Assembly (NCBI GenBank): GCA_963978545.1
Contig: OZ021729.1
Coordinates: 14,783,501-14,847,500 of the forward strand
Origin: Linyphia triangularis
Taxonomy: Eukaryota > Arthropoda > Arachnida > Araneae > Linyphiidae
Direction: 5' to 3'
DNA length: 64,000 bases
Numbering within the stretch: the first letter of the stretch is position 1; each line of letters starts with the position of its first letter. Below are positions 21,077 to 31,096 of this stretch, in pieces. The notes under the pieces were generated by a model. The model saw only the letters and a list, made by a program, of their open reading frames with translations. It was not told where the DNA came from and made no database searches. The translations under genes and the position numbers were made by a program.

Positions 21077-22309
21077 ATGTCTGCAGCCTGCAATTTATTG
21101 ACCCGCTTTACGCCCTTCGACGACACTCAGAAACTGAGAGTGAAAAGTTTGATGGAAGAATTGACCCAAGAATGCTTGGTAAATGCTGAGGATGAGGAGA
21201 CTCGAAAGACGATTAAAATTCGAATGCTGATGTTTGTGGCCAAGTACCTCGACTTGTCATGGAAAGAAATAATAGAATTATTCAACACACACACTTTTAT
21301 TCATCCTCAGGTGGTCGATAAGTGGTTGGAATTACTTCCCCCACGTCACAACTTTGCAAATCTTTTGCTTCAAAACTTTATTCCAAACAATAAGCTATCA
21401 AAACTTTGTAAAGAATATACTTTTACGAATGGTAACTTAAGGGATAAAATTCTAGCCATAGATGGACTTGTGAGTGCTACACTCTCGAATAGGTATGATT
21501 ACAAGCACTATTTTGAAAATTTGAGTTATTCGTGGGATAATCCAACTGAATCTAGTTTGAGAGAAAAACACATTCATGTGGTCCGAAGACTATACACTGA
21601 AATAGAAAGATTAATTCCAGGGGAAAGAGTTAAAATTCCTGAAACAATTAATACTCGAGAAGGAGATCCACATGTGATACTCACATTTAAGTATGCTCCT
21701 TGTGTTTATTTAATTTTGAGAGAATGTATTAAGGATGTGACGGGTATTGAACTTTTATCAGAAACTTTACCTAGGACGTTACCAGAACAAGTACTGAATC
21801 ATTGTAAGGAGTTATATCTTTCGTGTATGAGTGAGGAACAAATACACGCCTTGGTGAAAGAGTTTGAACTGGAACTACTTTTGGACCATTCTACTATAAA
21901 AAAGAGTAAAAAGAGAAAATCAGAGAGCCCTTCTACTTCAAAAGAGAGTGAAAAGAGTACATCAGAGAGCCCTTCTACTACAAAAGAGATTGAAAAGAGT
22001 AAACCAGAGACCTCTTATACTATAACAGAAAGTAAACCAGAGACCCCTTCTACTTTAAAAAGGAGTAAAAAGAGTAAATCAGAGACCACTTCTACTATAG
22101 CAGAAAGTAAACTAGAGACCCCTTCTACTTTAAAAAGGAGTAAAAAGAGTAAATCAGAGACTTCTTCTACTATAGCAGAAAGTAAACTAGAGACCCCTTC
22201 TACTTTAAAAAGGAGTAAAAAGAGTAAATCAGAGACCACAAAGAGGAAATCACCATCAGTGACACCTTCGCTTAAAATAGAGCAGGAAGAAAAAATAACC
22301 ACCCCTTGA
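21077..22309 (+). CDS. Unknown protein with Lys/Ser/Thr repeat tail, 410 aa
   Basis: The start at 21077 is chosen because AATAAAG (21059-21065) precedes it; the longer frame begins with GTG. Residues 1-280 look globular and mostly helical and match nothing I know. From about residue 285 the protein becomes low-complexity: KKSKKRKSESPSTSKES-type spacers, then three near-identical units of about 26 residues (cores TPSTLKRSKKSKSET), encoded by 78-bp DNA repeats at about 22024-22240. The tail is basic with many Ser/Thr, so nucleic-acid binding or nuclear targeting and phosphorylation are plausible (inference). Copy number of the tail is likely variable. Confidence 0.8.
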   Translation: MSAACNLLTRFTPFDDTQKLRVKSLMEELTQECLVNAEDEETRKTIKIRMLMFVAKYLDLSWKEIIELFNTHTFIHPQVVDKWLELLPPRHNFANLLLQNFIPNNKLSKLCKEYTFTNGNLRDKILAIDGLVSATLSNRYDYKHYFENLSYSWDNPTESSLREKHIHVVRRLYTEIERLIPGERVKIPETINTREGDPHVILTFKYAPCVYLILRECIKDVTGIELLSETLPRTLPEQVLNHCKELYLSCMSEEQIHALVKEFELELLLDHSTIKKSKKRKSESPSTSKESEKSTSESPSTTKEIEKSKPETSYTITESKPETPSTLKRSKKSKSETTSTIAESKLETPSTLKRSKKSKSETSSTIAESKLETPSTLKRSKKSKSETTKRKSPSVTPSLKIEQEEKITTP

Positions 22310-22352
22310 AGAATCACCAGACGAGGATTTGGCCATATAATATATCAGAGTG

Positions 22353-22449
<97 letters not shown>
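22310..22449. repeat. A/T palindrome
   Basis: A run 22353-22400 and T run 22401-22449, directly after the 410-residue gene and before a rightward promoter. This copy lacks the long conserved repeat tail. Confidence 0.8.
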
Positions 22450-22450
<1 letters not shown>

Positions 22451-22635
22451 ACTTGGTATATATACAACCCCAGTCTCTTGGAGGGCTCAGTCTCTGACCA
22501 GACGCCGACGTGGAAGGACCTCTCTCCCTGCTCTTCAAACTCAAACACATTTTGGAATTTTTCTACCATCGTACCTTTTTTCCGTGACAACCTATACTAT
22601 TGCAAGGCAAAACACCAATTCCTCTAGCTGCGGAA
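22450..22635 (+). promoter_or_regulatory. Core promoter of paralogue 3 (duplicated at 32117)
   Basis: TATATATAC at 22457, TCAGTC with +1 at 22489 and GGACC at +28 (22516-22520). The 186 bases from 22450 to 22635 recur at 32117-32302 with one visible mismatch. The leader to the ATG is 178 bases. Confidence 0.8.
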
Positions 22636-22666
22636 ATTTTCAAAATCTTTCAAGAATATAATCAAG

Positions 22667-23659
22667 ATGACGACCAGTAAAGATCTCATCGATAAAATAA
22701 ACGACAATTCCGTCTTGAAAAACTATTTGGACGAGCTTGATGCCGAAGGTAAGCTGAATTTAGTAAAACGAAATTGGAAGCAAATCCTGAATAACACGAT
22801 GCTTTATCAAGATTATCAAAACAATTCCATCCGCATGTTTCGCAATAGCCAAACCGCTAACAACAAAAGGTTTCAAGTGCAAAAAATTCGTGAACGAGAA
22901 AACTATTTCAAAGTCGTGCTGGCTGCCAAGTGTCAAATTTTCCAAGGTTTTATAAAGGATAAAGCAAAGAAAGACATATCTTTGCCAATAGTCATACAAG
23001 ATTCGGAAATTTTGAAAATGTTGACTGAATGTTTGACAAAAGACATGGATTCTCGTTATCAGTTGGACGACACAGCCAAAATGTTTTTACCGTTTTGTAA
23101 TGCTCTGAATTGTCACTATTGTAAAGAAAAAATGAAATCCTTTAGAGATCGCGGATGTGATATTCCTGATATTGATCAACCTTGTATTCTTCACACAAAA
23201 GTGTTTAACGGAAAACATGTCGTACATCGATTTGGAAGTCAGATTCAAGACATGTTCAAGTCTGAATTCATAGCAATACTGGAATTACAGATTGAATCGA
23301 GATACTTTTATGAAAACCCAAATGATCCATCAGTTAAAATAAAGAGACTTGGAGGTAACGTGAATAATCTGTTGGCGTTTAAGGAATCTATGCTTTATCC
23401 AATCCAACCCGTATTTCTGGGGGATTTGAATCCAATTTCTACTGACAATTGTTCCAAACTGGAAGAGGATGTATATTTAAGTAATGCAATGCCGGAACAA
23501 CCAAAAGTATCTACCAGCAGACAGAAGCGGTGTATTGAAGAAGATGATCAAACGATTGTCGAAGCTTTACCCGCAACATACTTTGAGAGCAGAAAGAAAA
23601 ACAAGACTGAGGATAGTTTTGAAGTGGAGTTTGAAGGAGAGTATGTATCGATAATTTAA
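22667..23659 (+). CDS. Paralogue family member 3, 330 aa
   Basis: Closest to member 1 (5788-6777) in length and layout: N-terminal SKDLIDKI, a long hydrophilic N-terminal half, a central Cys cluster (C at about 143-160 with NCHYCKEKMKSF then CDIPDIDQPC), VFNGKHVVHRFGSQ, RYFYENPND and an LGGxVNNLLAFKE block followed by an acidic, Lys-rich C-terminal tail. The Cys pattern could bind a zinc ion. Function is unknown. It has its own early-type promoter, like members 1 and 4, suggesting a multigene early family. Confidence 0.85.
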   Translation: MTTSKDLIDKINDNSVLKNYLDELDAEGKLNLVKRNWKQILNNTMLYQDYQNNSIRMFRNSQTANNKRFQVQKIRERENYFKVVLAAKCQIFQGFIKDKAKKDISLPIVIQDSEILKMLTECLTKDMDSRYQLDDTAKMFLPFCNALNCHYCKEKMKSFRDRGCDIPDIDQPCILHTKVFNGKHVVHRFGSQIQDMFKSEFIAILELQIESRYFYENPNDPSVKIKRLGGNVNNLLAFKESMLYPIQPVFLGDLNPISTDNCSKLEEDVYLSNAMPEQPKVSTSRQKRCIEEDDQTIVEALPATYFESRKKNKTEDSFEVEFEGEYVSII

Positions 23660-24405
<746 letters not shown>

Positions 24406-24957
24406 CTAAGCATCCAGTTGGGTGGTGGGTCCCAGTCTTTGCCCCTCTTCATCGTATTCCAATTTAAAAAAATTTGCCAGGCCTCGCTCCAAACAATGAG
24501 GTTTACCATTTACAATGACTAATCGATAGGGTTCAGGACACAGGCAGACGTGATTATCGCGACCCGAATATAAAAAGACACCGTGCTCGCACACGTCTTT
24601 ATTCAATTGACTGCAATCCTTTCCACTAAATAAAAAACTGTCGGTACAGATGCATGTCCAATGCAGTGTCGGTTCGTTCATCATCACGACCATACCGCCT
24701 TTGTTTTTATTACATGCAACCGGTTGATCTAAAGCGGCTTCTACTAAACACGTTCCTCCCACGCATTTCGCATTAGGCTCCACACACAAAAAGCTGCAAT
24801 CGTCCACGCAAGGAATCGGTTGAGTCTCGCATTCTCGGCGGAACGTGGGTGCTTCGACGCTCAACTTGGGGAATGGGACGCTACTCAATTTTGGACGCCA
24901 CAACGTCCACGCCAATACCAACCACAGCAAGAAAAACACAAATTGATTCGTCCACAT
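24406..24957 (-). CDS. pif-3: PIF-3, per os infectivity factor
   Basis: 183 residues with an N-terminal membrane anchor (about 6-20) followed by a Cys-rich ectodomain with 14 Cys, including PCVDDCSFLC (50-58), CVGGTC (65-70), a TCIC-TDxFLFxGxDC block (102-115) and VCLCPEP (138-143). This Cys layout and the single N-terminal anchor are those of baculovirus and nudivirus PIF-3, part of the PIF complex on the virion envelope needed for oral infection of gut cells. Baculovirus homologues are about 200 residues. TTATAAAG lies just upstream of the ATG, and the gene is divergent from the Ac81-like gene with 18 bases between starts. Confidence 0.85.
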   Translation of the reverse strand: MWTNQFVFFLLWLVLAWTLWRPKLSSVPFPKLSVEAPTFRRECETQPIPCVDDCSFLCVEPNAKCVGGTCLVEAALDQPVACNKNKGGMVVMMNEPTLHWTCICTDSFLFSGKDCSQLNKDVCEHGVFLYSGRDNHVCLCPEPYRLVIVNGKPHCLERGLANFFKLEYDEEGQRLGPTTQLDA

Positions 24958-24975
24958 GATTCTTTATAAAACAAG

Positions 24976-25608
24976 ATGCCTGCAGTAGAAGACGACACTG
25001 TGCAAAGACGACTCCCGTCCAACTTATCCAAAGTGTCGAAATGGCGAGATGCGTGGACGGCTTGTTATCAAGTGGTGGAAGGCATGGACGCGACAGACTT
25101 GCGTCATTTCCATAGCATTTTTGAAAAATGGGTACCCATCCTCAATTGGATCTTTGACAATCCTATTCCCCACCTCGAACGCTACGAACCTATATTTTAT
25201 TACTGCACCGACCCGGGAGGACCCAAAGAAATTATTCAACTCTACTTTGGAGAAAATCATTTCGACGAGCGCACCACCGTCAACGTCATATTCAACTTGT
25301 TTGAGTTTAAAACCATTCATCGTCTCTATTGTACCAATTTCAGCAAAAGTAATCAAATGTTGGTGAACGAGGCACGAGGAACCATCAACATGGCCACTTC
25401 CGACCAGTACGAGCATGATCCAGCCCAGTACTTTCAAAACATGACTACTTGGCAACTGCTTTTTATATTTACGCTGCATGCTCTAGCGCATTGGGATGCG
25501 TACGACAAGTACGAGCACGCCCATTACGACGATCATTTGTACGTGCGAGATTCTACTTTTTACAAATTATACTTTTACGGTCAGATTATATACCATCGAC
25601 GAGGATAA
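24976..25608 (+). CDS. Ac81-like conserved protein, 210 aa
   Basis: The C-terminal half carries a FNLFEFKTIHRLYC block (about 105-118) and a hydrophobic TWQLLFIFTLHALAHWDAY region (about 157-175), then aromatic-rich residues. That combination and the length (about 200 residues) match the Ac81 family found in baculoviruses, nudiviruses and relatives, implicated in virion envelopment. The match is by pattern memory, not alignment. It is divergent from pif-3, 18 bases apart, and is followed 6 bases after its stop by the next gene, whose AATAAAG overlaps this gene's TAA. Confidence 0.6.
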   Translation: MPAVEDDTVQRRLPSNLSKVSKWRDAWTACYQVVEGMDATDLRHFHSIFEKWVPILNWIFDNPIPHLERYEPIFYYCTDPGGPKEIIQLYFGENHFDERTTVNVIFNLFEFKTIHRLYCTNFSKSNQMLVNEARGTINMATSDQYEHDPAQYFQNMTTWQLLFIFTLHALAHWDAYDKYEHAHYDDHLYVRDSTFYKLYFYGQIIYHRRG

Positions 25609-25614
25609 TAAAGG

Positions 25615-26271
25615 ATGGCTGCACCGAGAGTCGGTGCGTTTCGTGGAGGACCCCGTAAAGTTCCGTTTGTTACTGCGTACGCTGCAATCAATCAAAGTCT
25701 GAGAGGTTATGCCGACGCGGATGAAATTTCTTTCGGGGAAATCATGGGCTGGTCTGAGGAAGGACTCGTCCCTACCGAAGCTCTCAAACACTATTTCAGG
25801 ACTAACAAGGATTTTCAAATATTTAAAGCTAGTTTCTTTCAGAACATACCCGAACACGAATGGATTCAGGTGGGTCTAGATTATCCAGCGAGTCGCAACT
25901 ATTGTAAACGCTACGCACCCAATTTCACCCGAGAAAGATATGCCTCTTCTTCCGATGGGTCGAGTGGCTCTTCTTCCGAGAGGTCACGTTCGTCGAGTCC
26001 CGTTTCTAATAGGAAACGTCTCCGAATGCGATCCAAACTGGGTAAATTTACAGAACAAGACGGTACACCTTCCGACGAAGAGTCATTAATGTCTATTATG
26101 CGCACACAGGATACGTGCGATAACCAAGACGTCAATCTTCCTCTACCCGTGTGTCAAGGGATTCGAAGAGTGTGTCGTAACTATGGTCCCGATCGAAAGT
26201 ATAGAAAGTTTATACCCGACAAAAGTGAAAAGAATCGATACAAGTTTAGAATAAGATATGCTCGTCAATAA
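25615..26271 (+). CDS. Unknown protein with Ser-rich linker and basic tail, 218 aa
   Basis: Immediately follows the Ac81-like gene, with AATAAAG at 25607-25613 bridging the two. An N-terminal folded-looking part (1-105) is joined by a Ser-rich linker (SSSDGSSGSSSERSRSSS, about 111-128) to a basic C-terminal part rich in Arg/Lys/Tyr. The linker suggests phosphorylation, and the tail suggests nucleic-acid contact. It is not recognised. It ends 3 bases from the convergent gene at 26275. Confidence 0.75.
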   Translation: MAAPRVGAFRGGPRKVPFVTAYAAINQSLRGYADADEISFGEIMGWSEEGLVPTEALKHYFRTNKDFQIFKASFFQNIPEHEWIQVGLDYPASRNYCKRYAPNFTRERYASSSDGSSGSSSERSRSSSPVSNRKRLRMRSKLGKFTEQDGTPSDEESLMSIMRTQDTCDNQDVNLPLPVCQGIRRVCRNYGPDRKYRKFIPDKSEKNRYKFRIRYARQ

Positions 26272-26274
26272 AAT

Positions 26275-27015
26275 TTATACCACAATGGGATTTTCCAAAG
26301 GATTGTAAACGAGTGGAATCAAAGCGTGAGCGCGTTCGACGTAATGGAGGGTATAAGGAGCATGTTCTGCCGGTAATGAGACTTTCAAGTCATTGTTTAA
26401 AGAGAGTAGTGTATGCCGAGACTTACAACCTGCCAACTGCCCTCGCACGAGTCGGATGGGTAATATTTCTTCGACGGGTCCAAAATGGGATTGTACAGTT
26501 TGACTTGCCGTGGAGGGTTGAAAAGAACGGGTGGTAAACTTGTAGACCCACAGTTTGATAAACTGAGGGAGTAAACGCGTGCTTGTCAACTCATCGATAT
26601 TCAAAACGTGCGTCAATTTCGGAACGTCAAAGTTGATGAGTGTTATTAAATGGTAGAGTTCTTCTTCAAAAGTACGACTGGTTCGTTGGAGGAGGGTATC
26701 TATCAGAGATCGTGAGATTTTAATACGACGACAGTCTAGGGGATAAGGACTCGAGTCAATCTGCTGAGACTCGTGGAGGTAAAAGAGATGAGAAGAAGAC
26801 GAGCCCACGAGATACGAGATGGAAAAGGGTGAAAGTGTTTGCTTCCAGACATCGAGAGGCCGCTCGTAGCGAGAATCGTAGGTGTGTACAGTGTCAGAGA
26901 CTGCATCTTGTGGAATTGTTTTGAAATACAAATCGAGGACAACAAAGTCTTGTAGGATTGGATACTTGTTAGCGTCGAGAAGCCGTAGAACGAGATTTTT
27001 ATAGTCAATCTCCAT
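26275..27015 (-). CDS. Unknown protein, 246 aa
   Basis: Unrecognised protein convergent with the previous gene (3-base gap). The start at 27015 (MEIDYKNL) is preferred because the 34 upstream residues are low-complexity and read across a GGTACCATGATGCTCTTGGG near-duplication (27055-27080). It has no membrane segment or Cys cluster. It belongs to the compact pif-3/Ac81 block, which suggests a structural or late role, by context only. Confidence 0.7.
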   Translation of the reverse strand: MEIDYKNLVLRLLDANKYPILQDFVVLDLYFKTIPQDAVSDTVHTYDSRYERPLDVWKQTLSPFSISYLVGSSSSHLFYLHESQQIDSSPYPLDCRRIKISRSLIDTLLQRTSRTFEEELYHLITLINFDVPKLTHVLNIDELTSTRLLPQFIKLWVYKFTTRSFQPSTASQTVQSHFGPVEEILPIRLVRGQLAGCKSRHTLLSLNNDLKVSLPAEHAPYTLHYVERAHALIPLVYNPLENPIVV

Positions 27016-27333
<318 letters not shown>

Positions 27334-27397
27334 TATATATACAACCCAAATCCTGAGGCTTGCTCAGTTAGTACCCGGACCCCGACCTGGACGGACG
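27334..27397 (+). promoter_or_regulatory. Core promoter of the dUTPase gene
   Basis: TATATATAC at 27334, TCAGTT with +1 at 27366 and GGACG at +28 (27393-27397). The dUTPase ATG is 92 bases after +1. Confidence 0.8.
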
Positions 27398-27457
27398 TCT
27401 CTGCTTGCTCATCACTCTACACTACTGATCGTCGTGAGCTCAGGCATTATTCTCATC

Positions 27458-27937
27458 ATGTTGTTCTCGTTGAGTAAAAGTGCCATTGAGCCCACCTGCT
27501 TTGATCATCAGTCCGCAGGGTATGACCTGTACTGTCCGACAGACATACACATACTGCCCAACCAGCAAGTCAGCATTGACACGGGTGTTACGTTCATGTT
27601 TCCAGAAAATTCCCATGCGGAGATTAAGGACAAGTCGTCAGTCGTTACCAAACTGCAGCTCAAAACAGAAGCAGGGATCATCGATGAAGGCTATCGAGGC
27701 CACGTTAAGGTGGTGCTACGCAATCACAGTGACCACACGGTGCATCTCAAGCCGGGGATGGCCATTGCCCAAATGATCCTGTATCATAACTATCCATGCA
27801 AACTGCAACGCGTGGATTATATTCCCACAGACACGTATCGAGGCACGCGGGGGTTTGGGGGAAATAATAAAGATGGCACTCACGTTACATTTTGTCGGGG
27901 ATCAATATCCTCAAGCACAGGGGTTTCCCACGATTAA
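27458..27937 (+). CDS. dut: dUTP diphosphatase (dUTPase), 159 aa
   Basis: Hydrolyses dUTP to dUMP and PPi, limiting uracil in DNA. All five trimeric-dUTPase motifs are present: I SAGYDLY (19-25), II DKSS (58-61, where Lys replaces the more usual Arg), III GIIDEGYRG (73-81, with Asp76 and Tyr79), IV KPGMAIAQ (98-105) and V RGTRGFGG (128-135). The open frame extends upstream through the A/T tract, but the ATG at 27458 is the first after the promoter and gives a standard length. It overlaps the next gene by 65 bases. Two degenerate relatives lie at 34632 and 35629. Confidence 0.93.
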   Translation: MLFSLSKSAIEPTCFDHQSAGYDLYCPTDIHILPNQQVSIDTGVTFMFPENSHAEIKDKSSVVTKLQLKTEAGIIDEGYRGHVKVVLRNHSDHTVHLKPGMAIAQMILYHNYPCKLQRVDYIPTDTYRGTRGFGGNNKDGTHVTFCRGSISSSTGVSHD

Positions 27938-28253
27938 CATGACCATGGAATCCAATGGCTTGGTGTTCAAAATGGATACCACTGGTTCCCAAATTCAAGT
28001 GATCGTGGAAAACATTCCACACAACGATTTGCTTCATTTGTTTCTTCAAAAGTTTGCACAAAACGTGGAAAACAACACGTGGCTCTTGGATATGAACAAG
28101 ATTAACCACCAAGAGTTTACGACGGAAACCATCAAAATGACTACGCAATCCTTTGTGGACTGTGTGTTTAAGACGCTGAAAAGCGATGGTGGTCCTGCAT
28201 ACAGTCCAGCAGAGGAAATTCCAACTGAGCTGGATAGTGTAACCACCAATTAA
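27873..28253 (+). CDS. Unknown protein overlapping dUTPase, 126 aa
   Basis: Starts inside the dUTPase gene in another frame; its AATAAAG (27866-27872) lies within dUTPase codons directly before the ATG. The protein is soluble-looking with a single Cys and an acidic C-terminus, and is not recognised. The overlap pairs an early-promoter gene with an AATAAAG gene, supporting independent control of the two (inference). Confidence 0.7.
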   Translation: MALTLHFVGDQYPQAQGFPTINMTMESNGLVFKMDTTGSQIQVIVENIPHNDLLHLFLQKFAQNVENNTWLLDMNKINHQEFTTETIKMTTQSFVDCVFKTLKSDGGPAYSPAEEIPTELDSVTTN

Positions 28254-28499
28254 TAAAAATTGGAAAACTCGGGAAAATAATTCCTGAGATAGTCAAAAAA
28301 AATTAAGTATATATACAACTCAATTCCTGAGGCTTTCTCAGTCGGTGCCTGGACGGACGTCTCTGCTGGCTCCTCTCTCGACACTGCTGACGGAAAACTA
28401 AAGAAAGTACAGCAACGGCTTGAAGCAGGGATCAAAAGAACCTCATGAAGCTGCCTCGTTGGCATACTACAAGTCATCATAAAGAAGCAATAGCAAATC
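28254..28499. repeat. Short rightward promoter repeat without A/T palindrome
   Basis: TATATATAC near 28308 and TCAGTCGG with +1 near 28340, but the GGACGGACG block has moved to about +16 because some 11 bases are missing, so the DPE spacing is lost. A fragment of the conserved tail (GAAGCTGCCTCGTTGG) follows. It points antisense into the 64-residue membrane protein gene. Confidence 0.55.
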
Positions 28500-28694
28500 T
28501 TACAGAATAAGTCTGCCTTTCACAAAAGATTGAATGAGGTATACTACTCCAAGTAAACCCACAAATCCTTCAATATAAAGATCGGTTGCATTGAATGTTG
28601 AACCGCCTAAGGAATACTTAATTCCAATAATAAGTATTGCCATGAAAAGCATAGCCATGAGAACATGACTCGAAATTAGAACCCACTCATCCAT
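28500..28694 (-). CDS. Small membrane protein, 64 aa
   Basis: Two hydrophobic segments (about 7-25 and 42-58) separated by a short polar loop with an N-glycosylation-type NAT. It resembles in size and layout the other small two-segment membrane proteins at 51757, 51980 and 63164, though the sequences are not obviously related. Function unknown. Confidence 0.65.
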   Translation of the reverse strand: MDEWVLISSHVLMAMLFMAILIIGIKYSLGGSTFNATDLYIEGFVGLLGVVYLIQSFVKGRLIL

Positions 28695-28961
28695 GAGAAA
28701 TTAATACCTTGCTTTACTTTTGCGTTACACGAGGGGTTTTGTAATATACATACGACCAAAATTTCTGTAATTGGTTCAGTCGCTATCCAAACTTTAAACA
28801 CAACGGCCCTACCTGCTCTTTTTGCTGAGACGGCCTACAATCTATTCTTTATACCATCTCTTGGTATAAAGAATTAATAAAAGAAACAAGAGTAGGGTTC
28901 AGTGACTCAAAGGCCTCTCTTCTGCATCCCGTAAAAGCTATATTCGCGGCCTACTGGTTAA
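28695..28961 (+). promoter_or_regulatory. Leader and diverged promoter of the IAP gene
   Basis: TATACATACGACC near 28745, TTCAGTCGC with +1 near 28778, and no good DPE at +28. This is the most diverged promoter copy that still precedes a gene. A 13-base inverted word (TATACCATCTCTTGGTATA, about 28850-28868) lies in the leader. Confidence 0.5.
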
Positions 28962-29531
28962 ATGAATAGACCAAAGTATCCAAAAAAGTCATCATCGAAA
29001 AGCCGTCTCTTGACTTTTAAAACTTGGCCTCATGAAAGACCCAGACCCAAACTACTCGTCAAATGTGGTTTATTCTATACTGGAGTAGCGGATGTGGTTA
29101 CCTGCTTTTTTTGTGGAGGAATGCTTGGAAATTGGCAATTAACAGATGATCCGTTTGATGAACATGAATGGTTCTTTCCACACTGCCCTTATATTGGCGA
29201 AATTAGAAACTTTTTTAATTCGCTACAACACTCTCCGTCGAAAATACAGCAGTCTGGAAATTCAAACGCTGTCTCTTCAAGGTCTGCAACAGCCAGGTGT
29301 TACGATTCTATGAAAACGTGTGAAAAATTGGAAACAACAGTGACTTTAAACAAAGAATCCAAAGAAATAAATGATGTACTTTTGTGTAAAATTTGTATGG
29401 ATCGAGAAAAGGGTGTCTTATTTCAACCGTGTGGCCACCTAGTCTCTTGTAGAAAGTGTTCAGCAAAGTTATATCAGTGTCCGGTATGTCGCCTACCAAT
29501 CATGAGTCAAATAAAGACTTTTATTACCTAA
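28962..29531 (+). CDS. iap: Inhibitor of apoptosis protein (one BIR + RING), 189 aa
   Basis: A single BIR domain (about 15-80) with zinc ligands C48, C51, H68, C75 in the canonical Cx2Cx16Hx6C spacing, then a linker of about 60 residues and a C-terminal RING (C142, C145, C157, H159, C163, C166, C173, C176). This is the layout of short baculovirus-type IAPs. Such proteins bind caspases or IAP antagonists through the BIR and ubiquitinate through the RING, blocking host cell death. Baculovirus IAP-3 usually has two BIRs; only one is present here. It lies behind a diverged early-type promoter. Confidence 0.95.
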   Translation: MNRPKYPKKSSSKSRLLTFKTWPHERPRPKLLVKCGLFYTGVADVVTCFFCGGMLGNWQLTDDPFDEHEWFFPHCPYIGEIRNFFNSLQHSPSKIQQSGNSNAVSSRSATARCYDSMKTCEKLETTVTLNKESKEINDVLLCKICMDREKGVLFQPCGHLVSCRKCSAKLYQCPVCRLPIMSQIKTFIT

Positions 29532-29953
29532 CCAACTATACTGATTGTATATATACACTGCTGACGTGAAACTTGAGAAGGTACGGCTTGAAACAGGGGT
29601 CAAAAGAATCTCATGAAGCTGCTTTGTTGACATCCTCATCACAGAGAAGCAAGAACCGCAAGAATAAAGAATGTGTAACATTTGCATGAAATAGGAGACC
29701 ATGTGAAGCTGCTTCGTGGACATCTTACACCTGATTATAGAGACGCAAGAAATGGACTTGTTAAAACGCCACATGGCAAGGTTGACGTTGAACGTTTAGA
29801 CTCACTGTAGAAAAAAATTGTGGTGGCGAGAAGGAAAAATTATCAACGAGAAGTAAAAAATTATAAGGGTCAGAAGAAAAAATATTCTGGCGCTGGAGGT
29901 CTTGTTAAAAAGTAAAAAAACTCTTGAGCCAAAACCTTAGTGATGTATCATAA

Positions 29954-30052
<99 letters not shown>

Positions 30053-30183
30053 TACTATATATACAACCAGATTCCTGAGGATGGCCCAGTCAGTAGTCAG
30101 ACCCCGACCTGGACAGACTTCTCATTTACAGCTCCCTCAGGATTTTCAACATAGCTTCTCATACTACCCAGCGAATTGAATTT
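29532..30183. repeat. Repeat tail, A/T palindrome and rightward promoter
   Basis: A TATATATAC without downstream elements (near 29549), two copies of the GAAGCTGCTTYGT tail block (29617 and 29705), the GCGCTGGAGGTCTT block (29890), A run 29957-30006, T run 30007-30051 and a promoter (TATA 30056, CCAGTC with +1 at 30088, AGACT at +28). The promoter points antisense into the gene at 30184. Confidence 0.7.
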
Positions 30184-31065
30184 TCAACAACAAGCATCTT
30201 CGTTTCCCACCTCTGGTCGAGTCTTTACATTTCTAATCCATTCTTCAATCACGTCTTTGCGAACTACCGCACTCGGTATGAGATGTTTATACATTGACAA
30301 TACTTGAATTAAACTCAACCCGTCGCTCTGACACAAGAGTTGGTGCGTCTCTTGATCAAAACAAGCATCCTTCTCCTCCAGTATACACCTCCTTCCTTTC
30401 TTTTTCTTTTGAAAATATAAAGGAAATACAATACGCAGATATCGAATCACGTCGCGAATTGTTTTGTGACACATGAACCGCGTCCATTTCTTATCGTTGA
30501 AATGTTCTGCTCGATGCGTCAGACGTTCCCGTCCGTCCGCATTTTGACTTCCAATATCACACAAGATTGGATGACATTGAGAATACACAAACGAAAAGTG
30601 CTTCATGTTGGGCGTGGCACCCCCCAATCGGTGACATACTGCACATAAAAATACAACCATGGTAAACGCCGTCTCTTTAAATACGTGACGCTCAATCTTA
30701 TTGGGTGGATACAAGTATATTTCCAATCGAAACTTGCCGACGGTATAGCCGGACGACTCGCGAAAATGTCCAGCAAAAGGCAGCACGTATTCTTTTCCCA
30801 ACACGTTTGCGAGTTGAATCATATCGTAGAAATGTTCAGGAATGTCACAAGACTGGGTCGAATAAGATCTCCACAACATTGAATTGTTTGTATATAGACA
30901 ATGATATTTTTTCTCGTCCTCAAAGTTACTCAACTCCAAACAGGGTTTATCAAAATGATACGGGCATCGGTTTGTAGCAAAAACGGTATTATTGTTATTA
31001 ATGTGACGGACAAGAGTTTTGACGCGATCTCCACTCGTCGACTGGGATGGAACTTTACGACCCAT
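30184..31065 (-). CDS. Unknown protein, 293 aa, weak similarity to the paralogue family
   Basis: The start at 31065 leaves 31 bases to the divergent 38K gene; an ATG at 31122 would overlap it. A block FSFVYSQCHPILCDI (about 180-195) followed by another Cys about 30 residues later resembles the FVHECNPMMCEIC block of paralogue 4, and a hydrophobic helix plus a K/R-rich stretch (KKKKGRR) follow. It may therefore be a distant member of that family. In baculoviruses 38K neighbours lef-5, but I see no TFIIS-type zinc ribbon here, so lef-5 is not assigned. Confidence 0.7.
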   Translation of the reverse strand: MGRKVPSQSTSGDRVKTLVRHINNNNTVFATNRCPYHFDKPCLELSNFEDEKKYHCLYTNNSMLWRSYSTQSCDIPEHFYDMIQLANVLGKEYVLPFAGHFRESSGYTVGKFRLEIYLYPPNKIERHVFKETAFTMVVFLCAVCHRLGGATPNMKHFSFVYSQCHPILCDIGSQNADGRERLTHRAEHFNDKKWTRFMCHKTIRDVIRYLRIVFPLYFQKKKKGRRCILEEKDACFDQETHQLLCQSDGLSLIQVLSMYKHLIPSAVVRKDVIEEWIRNVKTRPEVGNEDACC

Positions 31066-31096
31066 CTCTTGATTCAAACGTGTAAAAAACAAGCTT

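Noticed and set aside
30184..31065. LEF-5 by position next to 38K
   Set aside because: No TFIIS-type zinc ribbon is present; the ribbon occurs instead in the 66-residue protein at 62956.
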